Positions 27,007-35,752 of a stretch of DNA of 64,000 nt are shown here, in pieces. The translations under genes and the position numbers were made by a program. The notes under the pieces are model-generated. The model had not been told where the DNA came from. It saw nothing but the letters and a program-made list of their open reading frames with translations, and did no database searches. How positions within the stretch are numbered: the stretch's first letter is position 1; each line of letters begins with the position of its first letter. Source of the stretch: Spirosoma linguale DSM 74 (GTDB lineage Bacteria > Bacteroidota > Bacteroidia > Cytophagales > Spirosomataceae); contig CP001770.1 of NCBI GenBank assembly GCA_000024525.1, forward strand, positions 1 to 64,000, written 5' to 3'.

Positions 27007-28416
27007 ATGAATCAAGTAGAAACGCAGTTAAAACAGTTACTCGAACGCTCCCAACAACAGCTATCCCAGCCCTTTTCCAACGTACAGCGTCGATTACTCT
27101 ATGTGATTAACATCACCTACCTGACATTGACACCTGTCTTTCTGGTCGGCGAAAAAATGGCCAGTGGCTCCTATGTTCCTGACAACCGACTTTGGTTCGT
27201 TTATGGTTTTGTTTGGTTTGCCAACTTGGTTTCGGGAGTTTATGCCTTCGTCTCGTTGAAGGGAAATCAGATCACTGTTTTTGGTAAACGGATAGACACC
27301 TCAAAACTTAAGCGCGGCTCTCAAACTGAGAAGGTTTTACGCTGGATAAGTGTTGTGTCGGTCATGTTCATGAGTTTAGCCAATATGACCGGTGTTGGCA
27401 ACCCCTCTACGGATTCGCTATTGACCGACTTTGCCTTGGCTCATTCACTGATTGTTTTGGCAGCCATGATACTGGGTCGAACCGTCATGCTGATTTGGGC
27501 GGGCGTTGTCATCGCAATTTTGATGTATGTGACGTTTGGTCAACTAAGTTATTCGTATCAGTTCAACTATCTGACCCCAGCCGAGTCGATTCGCTATGAG
27601 AAAGCCTTAACCAGACAACAGGCGTGGGCGTTAGATCGGCAAGCCGTTTTAAGGGCGAACCATCTTAATCCACCACAGGCATCGCGCTATTTCAACACCT
27701 GGTTTATTTTTATCGTGGTTGCAACAGCTACAGCCTATTTTTTTGCGGGCATTGCTCTTGACCTTTTCAAGGTAATTCCTGAAGTAACAGATGATATAAA
27801 AGGCGCCATCGAAGCCACTAAAGTGGCCGAAGAACGACGCCTATTGCAACAGCAGGAAACGCTTAGCGCTGAATTAAAGGCGCTGAAAGCTCAGGTAAAT
27901 CCACACTTCCTCCATAATACGTTAAATTATTTTTATATCCGGTCACAGGAGGTGGACCCTGAACTGGCTGAATCTATCATCAAACTGTCAGCCATCATGC
28001 GGTATAGCATGCGGGAGGATTTTAACACAGCCCGGCTTTCTGAGGAAATTGATTATATGAAGCAGTTTATCAGCCTGCACCAAGTTCGCTATTCACTCTG
28101 TATAAAATTTGATGTTACAGGTGATATGGAGCAACTGAATATTCTTCCTTTTCTGTTCATTGGCCTGTTAGAGAACGCCTTTAAGCATGGCAATATGACT
28201 GATCCGAGCCATCCCCTGGTTATTGATATACAGGCGAATGAGGATCGAATAGCGTTTTATACAACTAACTTAAAAAATAAGAAGAAGCGGATCGAGAGTA
28301 ATCATATCGGTCTCACCAATACGCGCCGTCGGCTTGAGCATGCGTATGAGAACTATACATTCGAGATCAATGAGACGGAAGACACCTTCTCCTGTAACCT
28401 AACTATTTATAGCTAA
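27007..28416 (+). CDS. LytS/YehU-type sensor histidine kinase
   Basis: 469 residues. The N-terminal half has about six membrane helices (46-66, 70-90, 113-133, 150-185, 235-255). It then has a coiled linker and the His_kinase domain with the phosphoacceptor in LKAQVNPHFLHNTLNYFY (His about 300) and an ATP-binding N box in LLENAFKHG (about 387-395). It would sense an unknown signal at the inner membrane and phosphorylate the LytTR regulator whose gene overlaps its stop codon by one base (TAATG). The sensor domain is not of a family I recognise. Confidence 0.92.
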   Translation: MNQVETQLKQLLERSQQQLSQPFSNVQRRLLYVINITYLTLTPVFLVGEKMASGSYVPDNRLWFVYGFVWFANLVSGVYAFVSLKGNQITVFGKRIDTSKLKRGSQTEKVLRWISVVSVMFMSLANMTGVGNPSTDSLLTDFALAHSLIVLAAMILGRTVMLIWAGVVIAILMYVTFGQLSYSYQFNYLTPAESIRYEKALTRQQAWALDRQAVLRANHLNPPQASRYFNTWFIFIVVATATAYFFAGIALDLFKVIPEVTDDIKGAIEATKVAEERRLLQQQETLSAELKALKAQVNPHFLHNTLNYFYIRSQEVDPELAESIIKLSAIMRYSMREDFNTARLSEEIDYMKQFISLHQVRYSLCIKFDVTGDMEQLNILPFLFIGLLENAFKHGNMTDPSHPLVIDIQANEDRIAFYTTNLKNKKKRIESNHIGLTNTRRRLEHAYENYTFEINETEDTFSCNLTIYS

Positions 28417-29144
28417 TGGCTTTAACGTGTTTAATCCTCGATGATGAGGAAATTTGTGTGAATCAGTTACGCAAATACATTGAAAAAGTGCCTACATTAA
28501 CCTTAAAGGCTTACTTCACCAATCCAAATGAAGCCCTTCTCTATCTGGAGCATGAAAAAGTGGATGTCATTTTCCTGGATATGGAAATGCCCAATTATGC
28601 GCTCGATGGCCTGGATGTTATCCGAATACTCGGTGACTCCCAGAACTATATATTTACCACAGCATATCCTAAGTACGCGTCTCCGAGTTACGAGTATAAT
28701 GCCGTCGATTTCCTTGAAAAGCCTATTCGGTTCGAACGGTTCACCATGGCCATTCACCGGGTGAAACAGATGCTGACTATTCAGACAAAAGGCGATACAA
28801 AAGCAACAGACAAATACACGTTTGTACGGGTTGACGGAAATTTCCAGCGGGTTGATTTTAATGATTTATGCTGGGTTGAGAGCGAGCGTAATGGTATTTG
28901 GTTCTGTACCGAAACAAACCGGTATTACAGCGCTTTGCCAATAAGTGACATTGAAGCCCGCCTTCCCAAAAATCAGTTTATCCGAGTCCACAAATCATTC
29001 ATTATTCCCATCAGCAAAGCAGAGGTGATTAACAGAGAAACGATCAGTATTCGAAGACAAGGAAAGCTCCAAGAAATACCGATTGGCGACACTTACCGAA
29101 AAGAGTTTATCACCTCGATTGAAAACAAGGTTATCAAGAGGTAA
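28416..29144 (+). CDS. LytTR-family response regulator
   Basis: 242 residues. The receiver domain has the acidic pair DDEE (9-12), the phosphoacceptor Asp55 in VIFLDMEMP and a Lys in the LEKPIRF strand. The C-terminal LytTR domain has RVDGNFQRVDFNDLCWVESERNG and the FIRVHKSFIIP signature. It would bind paired direct repeats upstream of its targets after phosphorylation by the adjacent kinase. Start codon overlaps the kinase stop, so the two are translationally coupled. Target genes cannot be told from the window. Confidence 0.95.
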   Translation: MALTCLILDDEEICVNQLRKYIEKVPTLTLKAYFTNPNEALLYLEHEKVDVIFLDMEMPNYALDGLDVIRILGDSQNYIFTTAYPKYASPSYEYNAVDFLEKPIRFERFTMAIHRVKQMLTIQTKGDTKATDKYTFVRVDGNFQRVDFNDLCWVESERNGIWFCTETNRYYSALPISDIEARLPKNQFIRVHKSFIIPISKAEVINRETISIRRQGKLQEIPIGDTYRKEFITSIENKVIKR

Positions 29145-29410
29145 GAAATCGAGATAACCTCTCAACCCCCTAATTAAATGGACATAATTTCCGCAAATAA
29201 AGTTTTATGCGATAATGAGCAAGGAAAAATAAGGATTTGAGTCAACGATTTCAGGCTTAGAAATCATTGTCCCATTTTGACGATTGGTCTCGGACATCCG
29301 TTCATTCATCGAAGGGTTTTCATGAACGATTTCAAAACATGTAAAAAACGTAGATAATTAACTTAATTATAGTAGCTTATGCGTTTAATAAACTTGTGAA
29401 ATTTACCCTT

Positions 29411-29740
29411 TTATTGGACGAAAATTGTCTGATCTATACGGTAGTCCTCCGATTGTGCAAGCACCACTGAATACCCATGACAACTTGAAAAGGGCAGCTT
29501 ACTCATATCATTAATTCCATAGATATCAGCACTAGTAATCCAATCAATATTCCCGTTCCAATAGTCAGTATTTTTAGTAGATGGCGTTCCACCACCCAGG
29601 ATCTTTTCACAAACATCATCTAACTTCACCCATTGCCATTCTGTAGGCAAGTCGGATTGACCGGCGGTAGCGTTATGAATGATAGGCGAAGCGGTGAGAG
29701 TTTGTTCAAGCGGAAAAACACTAAGTTGGTTGGCAGTCAT
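29411..29740 (-). pseudogene. Fragment of a type I restriction specificity subunit (HsdS)
   Basis: 109 residues. From residue 31 it matches the start of an HsdS target-recognition domain: LPTEWQWVKLDDVCEKILGGGTPST, YWNGNIDWITSADI. HsdS subunits have 400 or more residues with two such domains; here the reading stops after about one half of the first. No hsdM or hsdR is nearby. It is most likely the residue of a deleted type I restriction locus, marking the edge of the defence island. The surrounding bases (29145-29410 and 29741-29831) show no other gene. Confidence 0.72.
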
Positions 29741-29831
29741 AACGAGCTAAAATAGCTTTTTTGCCTGAAATTCAGTAACGAGGCCCGTATTTGCCCAGCT
29801 AATGGCATTCATACTCAGCTTATAAAAAGTA

Positions 29832-29839
29832 TATATTTG
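29832..29839 (+). promoter_or_regulatory. Bacteroidota-type -7 element
   Basis: TATATTTG fits the TAnnTTTG -7 consensus of Bacteroidota and lies 21 bases before the ATG at 29860. No good -33 TTG element was found at the expected distance, so this is a weak call. Confidence 0.35.
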
Positions 29840-29859
29840 TTGTTTGCCTTCAAGTACTT

Positions 29860-31305
29860 ATGCCAATAATGAACTGTACCCAACAACGACACAGATCGAA
29901 AAAAATTCATAAAATTTACAAAAAGAAGATTCGACGAAGGCGGAAGCTGGTACGTCTGCGGAACAGATACTTGAATTTGAAACATCATGCCCACCGTACA
30001 GGCAAAATCGATCAGACCCTGTCCAGCTTTCATGCGTTTACGGCTTCTGTTCGAGCAGGGAACCGCCCTTCACATTCTCAAACTATACAGTTCTTATCTA
30101 AAATCGTTACTGTTTTTGCTAATCAATCAAAATTTGATTTGGACAAAGGCCATTTCCAAGTCCCCAAAGTATTTTCTCTTACTGATAATTATCAGGAGAC
30201 CTTCACCTTCTTAAAACGGTTATTCGTAGTGCTGCATGCTCGTCATTCTATTGAGATAACTATTGACTATGCATATTGCGAGCGTATTGACTTGGACGCT
30301 TCGGTTGTGTTGGACGTGCTCTTGCGCGAGTTTATAATCAACATTCATAGTTGTCGGCAAAAGGGCCATAGAACAACTCACACCGTTAGACCAATCAATT
30401 TTAATCGTCCAGAAATTGAAGAAATTCTACTTTCCATTGGGTCGTACCGCATTCTGAAAGGATTATTTGTTGATTTCCCCAACAGTATCAGTTTTCCACT
30501 AAGGACGGGCGGCAAATATTATCCTGGTCAAGTTGAGATCAACAGTACGGATGTAGTTGCTTACATAGAACAGTGTCTCAACCGTTGTGATCGCGAACTA
30601 ACAGGGCCAACGAAAAAAGAACTTTCAGATATAATCGGTGAAGTACTTAACAACGCCGACGTTCATTCAACCATACAGCAGCATTACTTAATCGGTTACT
30701 TTAAGCTCAATCAAGACCAAGCCAAGACCGTAGGTACGTTCAATCTGGTAATCTTTAATTTTGGCGATACTATTTACCAAAAATTTAAAGACCCTGCTTG
30801 CCCAAATCAGACGGTAGTTAGTCAAATGAAAGAGCTTTCGAAGATGTACACAGAACGTGGGTGGCTGACGCAACTACTCGATGGTCCGCGTTTTGAAGAG
30901 GAAACGCTATGGACGCTATATGCGCTGCAACAGGGCGTTACAAGCTACAAAAACTGGGAGCGAGGCAACGGAACAATTGAGTTTATTGAAAGTTTTTTCG
31001 TCCTGAAAGGTGACAACGAACAAGCCGACGATTCTCAGCTCACGTTGCTCTCTGGCAATACCCGAATTACGTTCGATGGCACATATGGCATAAAAACACG
31101 AACCGGGACTGGACCGGATAATCAAAATGAATACGTTAAAGTTATGACTTTCAATGAATCAGGCGATATTCGCCAACAACCTGATCGAAATTTCGTTAAT
31201 TTTACACCCCATTTCTTCCCTGGAACTCTGATTTCAGCGAAGATTTGTATTAAACCGAGTAACACAGCAGTAAAAATCAACGCTCATGAATCCGCCACTG
31301 ATTAA
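29860..31305 (+). CDS. GHKL-type ATPase-like protein of a three-gene module
   Basis: 481 residues. The first 45 residues are very basic (RRRRKLVRLRNRY). Residues 75-200 look like a STAS-type alpha/beta unit (FVVLHARHSIEITIDYAYCERIDLDASVVLDVLL). The second half contains KKELSDIIGEVLNNADVHS (about 258-276), which resembles the N box of GHKL ATPases (conserved Glu, Asn and His), followed by NLVIFNFGDTIY and GNGT, which may be the G1/G2 boxes. Its stop overlaps the next gene by 20 bases. An ATP-dependent switch protein working with the DUF4325 partner is the inference. It lies inside the defence island; no described system with exactly this layout comes to mind. Confidence 0.75.
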   Translation: MPIMNCTQQRHRSKKIHKIYKKKIRRRRKLVRLRNRYLNLKHHAHRTGKIDQTLSSFHAFTASVRAGNRPSHSQTIQFLSKIVTVFANQSKFDLDKGHFQVPKVFSLTDNYQETFTFLKRLFVVLHARHSIEITIDYAYCERIDLDASVVLDVLLREFIINIHSCRQKGHRTTHTVRPINFNRPEIEEILLSIGSYRILKGLFVDFPNSISFPLRTGGKYYPGQVEINSTDVVAYIEQCLNRCDRELTGPTKKELSDIIGEVLNNADVHSTIQQHYLIGYFKLNQDQAKTVGTFNLVIFNFGDTIYQKFKDPACPNQTVVSQMKELSKMYTERGWLTQLLDGPRFEEETLWTLYALQQGVTSYKNWERGNGTIEFIESFFVLKGDNEQADDSQLTLLSGNTRITFDGTYGIKTRTGTGPDNQNEYVKVMTFNESGDIRQQPDRNFVNFTPHFFPGTLISAKICIKPSNTAVKINAHESATD

Positions 31306-31624
31306 TCTCGAAGACTACCGCACACCTGGGTCAAAAGTCTTTACCGGGCGTGATCGAGGGGAGGAAGTACGTAAGAAGTCACATATTGATGATCTAGTGG
31401 ATGCTAATCCAGAAGTCGTCATTGAAGTGCCTGCTGACGTTTGGTCAATCAATCCCTCTTTTTTGGAGCAGCTATTTTACAACATTGTGCCAAAGTTTGG
31501 TAAAGAAGGCTTTTACCAACGGGTTAGGTTTCATACAGAAGGGCTAGGCTACGACATTGCAAAAGACGTAGAGGAAGCTATTGACCGTCGATTGCGTAAG
31601 AGTAATGCGCTAAATTTTTATTGA
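31286..31624 (+). CDS. STAS-like DUF4325 protein
   Basis: 112 residues matching the STAS-like DUF4325 pattern: an N-terminal strand, GEEVRKKSHIDDL, a strand VVIEVPADVWSINPSFLEQLFYNI and a final amphipathic helix. STAS folds bind partner kinases or ATPases, as anti-sigma antagonists do. The 20-base overlap with the preceding ATPase-like gene implies coupled expression and a direct complex. Small size and no catalytic residues fit a regulatory or adaptor role. Confidence 0.8.
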   Translation: MNPPLINLEDYRTPGSKVFTGRDRGEEVRKKSHIDDLVDANPEVVIEVPADVWSINPSFLEQLFYNIVPKFGKEGFYQRVRFHTEGLGYDIAKDVEEAIDRRLRKSNALNFY

Positions 31625-31641
31625 TCTAACACTCAGTTAAT

Positions 31642-32250
31642 TTGATTCCGCAACCTCCTAATCCAAGCCAGCTTCCTACCGAGGCTGGCTTGTCTCTTTC
31701 CGACTGGGCCGATATAGCAAACGTAGTAGTGGCGGCACTAGCATTTGGCTTCTCTATTTATTCGTTCTGGGTACAACGAGAAAGGGACCGGCAAAGCCGA
31801 TTGGAAGCCGCAAATATTCTGGCGACGAATCAGAAAGAAGCAGAGCAACTACGTGCCCAAACCATCCGGCTACAGTGGTACAAAGACTTAGTGATTACTC
31901 CTAACATTAGACATCTAACAGAATTTTACGACACACTACAAGAGCTTGGTGAGAAAATAACAACACCAGATTTGAGTGACGAACAAAAAAAGAAGCTAAT
32001 CGAGGAGGTTAAAGAAGCACAACGGCTCGTCCGTAAAACCTTGGTTGATTCAATTTTACCGATTAACGATGAGTTACACAGTCGGGTCATAACAGGATTG
32101 GATCAATTGGTTGACGGAATAACAAACGCCATTGGAAACGATACACTAAAGCTATCAAATTCAACCGTAAGCGAAGCCTACATTGGTCAGCCCATCCAAG
32201 CATCAAAACGAGACATATTGACACTGATTTATGGTTATCGGGGAGACTGA
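31642..32250 (+). CDS. Membrane-anchored coiled-coil protein of the same module
   Basis: 202 residues from a TTG start. One membrane helix (IANVVVAALAFGFSIYSFWV, about 25-44) is followed by a charged coiled coil (RERDRQSRLEAANILATNQKEAEQLRAQ) and a helical cytoplasmic domain. It is 17 bases after the DUF4325 gene and so third in the operon. A membrane protein as last gene of a defence-island operon often acts as the killing or signalling part, but no pore or enzyme motif is visible here. No family recognised. The TTG start is the only one available at that position. Confidence 0.65.
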   Translation: MIPQPPNPSQLPTEAGLSLSDWADIANVVVAALAFGFSIYSFWVQRERDRQSRLEAANILATNQKEAEQLRAQTIRLQWYKDLVITPNIRHLTEFYDTLQELGEKITTPDLSDEQKKKLIEEVKEAQRLVRKTLVDSILPINDELHSRVITGLDQLVDGITNAIGNDTLKLSNSTVSEAYIGQPIQASKRDILTLIYGYRGD

Positions 32251-32504
32251 ATAGTCAGGCAGATAACACTTCGTTCAACTCATCAACTAAGGGTCACTTA
32301 TCGTCCCCAAACAACTACTAAATTAGACTCAGCCTGCTCAGCAAAGGGTGAATACTCAAAGGCTCAAAGGTCGAGCTGCAAGCTACAATTAGTATATGAT
32401 GTATTAGTTTATTTGAATACTATCATTTACTTATTAGGGGGGCGATCTTCGAAGTTGTCTCCTCACACTTTAAACTACAGGGCTTCTTTTAGTAACTGGA
32501 CTGA

Positions 32505-32765
32505 GCGTCGGCCGCAAAAAATTACGCTAAGGAAATTAATCTACGGGCGGGTTGGTTATCAGTAATTTACAAAAACGAAGAGTTGTACAAACGTCGCCCT
32601 TGGATTGAACATGCCAATGCTTGGCTTGACAGTTTCAAGACCCTGCTGGTTCGTTATGAGACGAATGTTGAAAATTGGCTCTCCTTCCATTGGTTGGCCT
32701 TTGTGGTGTTATTCTTGAGAAGAATCAATCGAAAAAAAATCCTAAACGGCTCTGAATCTAAATAA
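32505..32765 (+). mobile_element. C-terminal remnant of an IS4/IS5-like transposase
   Basis: The frame reads ELYKRRPWIEHANAWLDSF, LLVRYETNVENWLSFHWLAFVVLFLRRI, which matches the last part (C-terminal catalytic Glu region) of IS5-like DDE transposases. An in-frame stop lies at 32502 and nothing of the DDE core or of inverted repeats is seen. The 250 bases before it contain no gene. It is a decayed insertion sequence that probably helped assemble this island. Confidence 0.65.
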
Positions 32766-32851
32766 TAGTAAAGGTTTGGAATAAATGAAAAAACAACGAA
32801 GTTTTGTTTCTCAATCAAGCTCCAGCTATTATAAATAAATTTTCATATAAG

Positions 32852-34090
32852 ATGCGATTAATAATTACTTATATATTGCTATTTTCATTTGAAACAACTT
32901 TGGCCCAAAGTGATATGAATTTTTTGTATGGGACTAAATTAGATTCACTGTCGTATGAAAAAAGAAGAATCGAAAGTTTTTTTGGTTTGAAATTAACAAT
33001 TGATGGCAATACAAAATTTAGGAGTTGCACTTTAGTACAAGGTGTAGATCTTGAGTCGCCAACATTTAAAGGTAAAGTAGATTTTAGTAACTCTTTATTT
33101 TTGCAGAAAGCCGATTTTCAAAAACCTGAGTTTTTGAAAAGTTCCTACTTCAATAATTCTGTTTTTTATAAAGGGGCAAATTTTAGTGGAGTAATATTTT
33201 CTAAAACCGCAAATTTTAGTGGAGCACAATTTCTGGACAACGTCGATTTTAGCGATTCGGAATTTAGTGAAATTGTTTACTTAAACAATGCAATTTTCCC
33301 TCAAAAGTTAACCTTCAATGGTGCTAGATTTGGAGAAGTACCCAACTTCGACTTTGCTCAATTACCTGACTCCCTTATATTGAATAATGTAAATTTGTCT
33401 TCTATTAAATCTAATATATTTTTCAATAATATGGAATTAGATTCTCTAAGGAAACGAACAGGTAATCTAAATCAAAAATGTACCATTTTTCTTCACCATG
33501 TTGATTTTAGTAAAATAGTAATCAATTTCGAAAAGTTTAAACTAGGGTTTAATGAATCAACTAATTATGAAGATCGAGTAAGTCAGTATCAACAATTAAT
33601 TAAGAGATGTCAAGATTTAGGAATGGAGTCAAGTGTTGAAGGATTTAGCATTGTTTTGCAAAAACTAAAATTACAGCAAGCTTGGGGAACGTTTGCTCCG
33701 TTTTTTATAAAATTCCAATATTACTGGTGGAATTTTGGCTTTAAACGAAGTTTAATTTTGCGGAATATAATTTTCGCATTTTTAATTTCATTTATTATTT
33801 TTTTCATAGGTTTTAAGAAATTCGCACTTGTATATTTTCCAGTAGATCAACTGGGATTAACATCTAAAGATGCATTGATACTATGTTACAATCGCTCTTT
33901 GATAAATCAAATTAATAATAGATTTAAAATAGTTTTATTTTACACAGCATTAATATTCTTTGGTTGGAAAATGGATCATTCTAAGGTTAATTATCGAGCT
34001 TATCCTTGGACTTCTATATTAGTTTATTTGATCTATGTAGTTGGATTAATACATATAGCCTATCTTGTAGGTTTCGTAATTGATCATTAA
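32852..34090 (+). CDS. Membrane pentapeptide-repeat protein
   Basis: About 412 residues from the ATG at 32852 (longer reading to 32804 open). It has a signal peptide (IITYILLFSFETTLAQS), then about 15-20 pentapeptide A(D/N)FxX units such as VDFSNSLF, ADFQKPEF, ANFSGVIF and ANFSGAQF, which fold as a right-handed beta helix. The last 150 residues contain three hydrophobic helices (LILRNIIFAFLISFIIFFIGF; FKIVLFYTALIFFGW; WTSILVYLIYVVGLIHIAYLVGFV). The gene is much richer in A and T than its neighbours, which suggests recent transfer. Function unknown; a membrane-active effector is possible. Confidence 0.82.
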   Translation: MRLIITYILLFSFETTLAQSDMNFLYGTKLDSLSYEKRRIESFFGLKLTIDGNTKFRSCTLVQGVDLESPTFKGKVDFSNSLFLQKADFQKPEFLKSSYFNNSVFYKGANFSGVIFSKTANFSGAQFLDNVDFSDSEFSEIVYLNNAIFPQKLTFNGARFGEVPNFDFAQLPDSLILNNVNLSSIKSNIFFNNMELDSLRKRTGNLNQKCTIFLHHVDFSKIVINFEKFKLGFNESTNYEDRVSQYQQLIKRCQDLGMESSVEGFSIVLQKLKLQQAWGTFAPFFIKFQYYWWNFGFKRSLILRNIIFAFLISFIIFFIGFKKFALVYFPVDQLGLTSKDALILCYNRSLINQINNRFKIVLFYTALIFFGWKMDHSKVNYRAYPWTSILVYLIYVVGLIHIAYLVGFVIDH

Positions 34091-34302
34091 AAACTATTAG
34101 CCCTAATGTTAGTGGTAACGATAACGATTTACCAGAAAGATAATACTTCCATATTGATACTTTACTTCATCCGTTTCCTATAATTGTGGCTTGTCAATAT
34201 AGTTGCTGAGTACATTTCTACTTTAGCGCACTACTTCTCCTTATTTAGTTGTCATAACAGTCATAGAAAGTGCTGACCTTAATCGTCATGGAAATCAAGA
34301 TA

Positions 34303-35085
34303 CTATTTTGGGAACTTCTTTATAAATATAGCTAACTCACGTTCTTTGTTAACAGTAGCAAAATTCTCTTTGTGCCTATCATCAACTGAAGCATGGCAAC
34401 GAATACATAGACATTGTAAATTCTGTGGTCTGTTATCAGTTTTGCGTCCGTTCCGGTGATGTACATGCAAGAAGTGTCGATCCATTACGGCAGACAAATC
34501 AATTGAGCACTTCTCACATTTGTATGCCTTTGCTTCCCTGATTTTTTTGCTGATTAAAGAAAAATCGGGGGTATATCCAAAAATATCAACGACACTGTTA
34601 TCGGGTTCGGCTGCTGAACCATACTGCTCGACCAACATAGCATAAAAATCTTCTGTGTCTACAATCCCTTCATTTTGTGCGCCTATGAGTTGACGACAAT
34701 AGCCGCACAATTTTAAAATAGTATAAACATCTTTTTTAGGGTAAGGAGCTCCTCCCTGCCCTGAATCATACAATTGTACATTTTCTAATGTAGTAAAGAC
34801 ATAATCTCCATGAAGCTTCTGTCGCTTTTCTACTATCTCACAATCCGCTGTATGGAATTTGGGCTCTCCAAAGCGACTAATATTGGGTTTTTGATTAAAA
34901 ATGTACCCTTTGTATTCTTGGCCGTCTATCGTACAATAAATCCCATCGGACCGAATTACGATGTCGCCCTGCTGCATTCCTTTCAGCAGGTCACGTTTCA
35001 ATAGCTGAAATGTTCCGGCACTCGTTTTAGGAAAGCCTTTTTGATCTAAGTATTGCTGCAGACCATTGAAAGAATACAGGGTCAT
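34303..35085 (-). CDS. zorE: HNH endonuclease, ZorE-like
   Basis: 260 residues. The C-terminal third is an HNH domain: CEKC (190-193), HVHHRNG (207-213), DNRPQNLQCLC and CIRCH (to 231), with Cys residues that would bind a structural zinc. The first 140 residues are a separate, strand-rich part with three further Cys (GYC) of unknown role. It begins 4 bases inside the end of the ZorB-like gene. In type II Zorya systems the third gene is an HNH protein, ZorE, that acts on DNA when ZorAB senses phage; position and domain fit. Low sequence knowledge prevents certainty. Confidence 0.8.
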   Translation of the reverse strand: MTLYSFNGLQQYLDQKGFPKTSAGTFQLLKRDLLKGMQQGDIVIRSDGIYCTIDGQEYKGYIFNQKPNISRFGEPKFHTADCEIVEKRQKLHGDYVFTTLENVQLYDSGQGGAPYPKKDVYTILKLCGYCRQLIGAQNEGIVDTEDFYAMLVEQYGSAAEPDNSVVDIFGYTPDFSLISKKIREAKAYKCEKCSIDLSAVMDRHFLHVHHRNGRKTDNRPQNLQCLCIRCHASVDDRHKENFATVNKERELAIFIKKFPK

Positions 35086-35750
35086 AGCTTTATCTGGTTG
35101 AGTTCTTCAATGACTCGATCACTGTTGGTCACTATTCGAAACTCGACGCGACGCGATTGAACATCGTACTGTTTCCGGGTTATCTTTGAATACTTTCCAT
35201 CGGCATCTAAAGCACGGCTCCATCCATATCCACTGGTCGTTAGAATATATTGCAGGTGCCGTTGACTCTCTTGATTTAGTCGGAAGAAAGAAGGATGTTT
35301 TACCAAATAGTATAAAACATTATTCGCCCGTTGTTGGGATAATTCAATAGTTTGCTGGTAGTCCCCACTTGCCGTATGCCCTTCTACTCGAACCTCTTCT
35401 ATACTTTTCACGTACTCAGGTTTAGATATTATAGCCAAATATTTTGGTATAAATTGATTCAAAATGTTGACAAATTTGCCGGTTGGGACTCCCTTTCCAC
35501 CGTCGAACAAACCATCAGCATCTTTAAAGCGAATCGATAAATCATTATTTATTTCTAGATTCCATTGAGTTGCTACCTGACTAAATTCAGCTTTCAGATC
35601 TGTATAAATTTTCGCCTTGACGTCTTCTACCTGCCCCACTTTGTTTTGCAGTAAGCCCATATAGGCTAAGGCGATGAAAAGAAAGATAACCATCAATACG
35701 GTCATTAAATCGGCATAGGGAATCCAGAATGATTCTTTTTTCTGTCTCAT
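35082..35750 (-). CDS. zorB: ZorB-like OmpA/MotB-family protein
   Basis: 222 residues. One N-terminal membrane helix contains the proton-binding Asp14 in IPYADLMTVLMVIFLFIALAY, typical of MotB/ExbD-type stators. The C-terminal domain is OmpA-like peptidoglycan binding: VRVEGHTASG and LSQQRANNVLYYLV. In Zorya, ZorB forms a proton-driven motor with ZorA, anchored to peptidoglycan. Start lies 2 bases after the ZorA-like stop, and it overlaps the HNH gene by 4 bases, giving a tight A-B-E order. Confidence 0.9.
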   Translation of the reverse strand: MRQKKESFWIPYADLMTVLMVIFLFIALAYMGLLQNKVGQVEDVKAKIYTDLKAEFSQVATQWNLEINNDLSIRFKDADGLFDGGKGVPTGKFVNILNQFIPKYLAIISKPEYVKSIEEVRVEGHTASGDYQQTIELSQQRANNVLYYLVKHPSFFRLNQESQRHLQYILTTSGYGWSRALDADGKYSKITRKQYDVQSRRVEFRIVTNSDRVIEELNQIKL

Positions 35751-35752
35751 AT

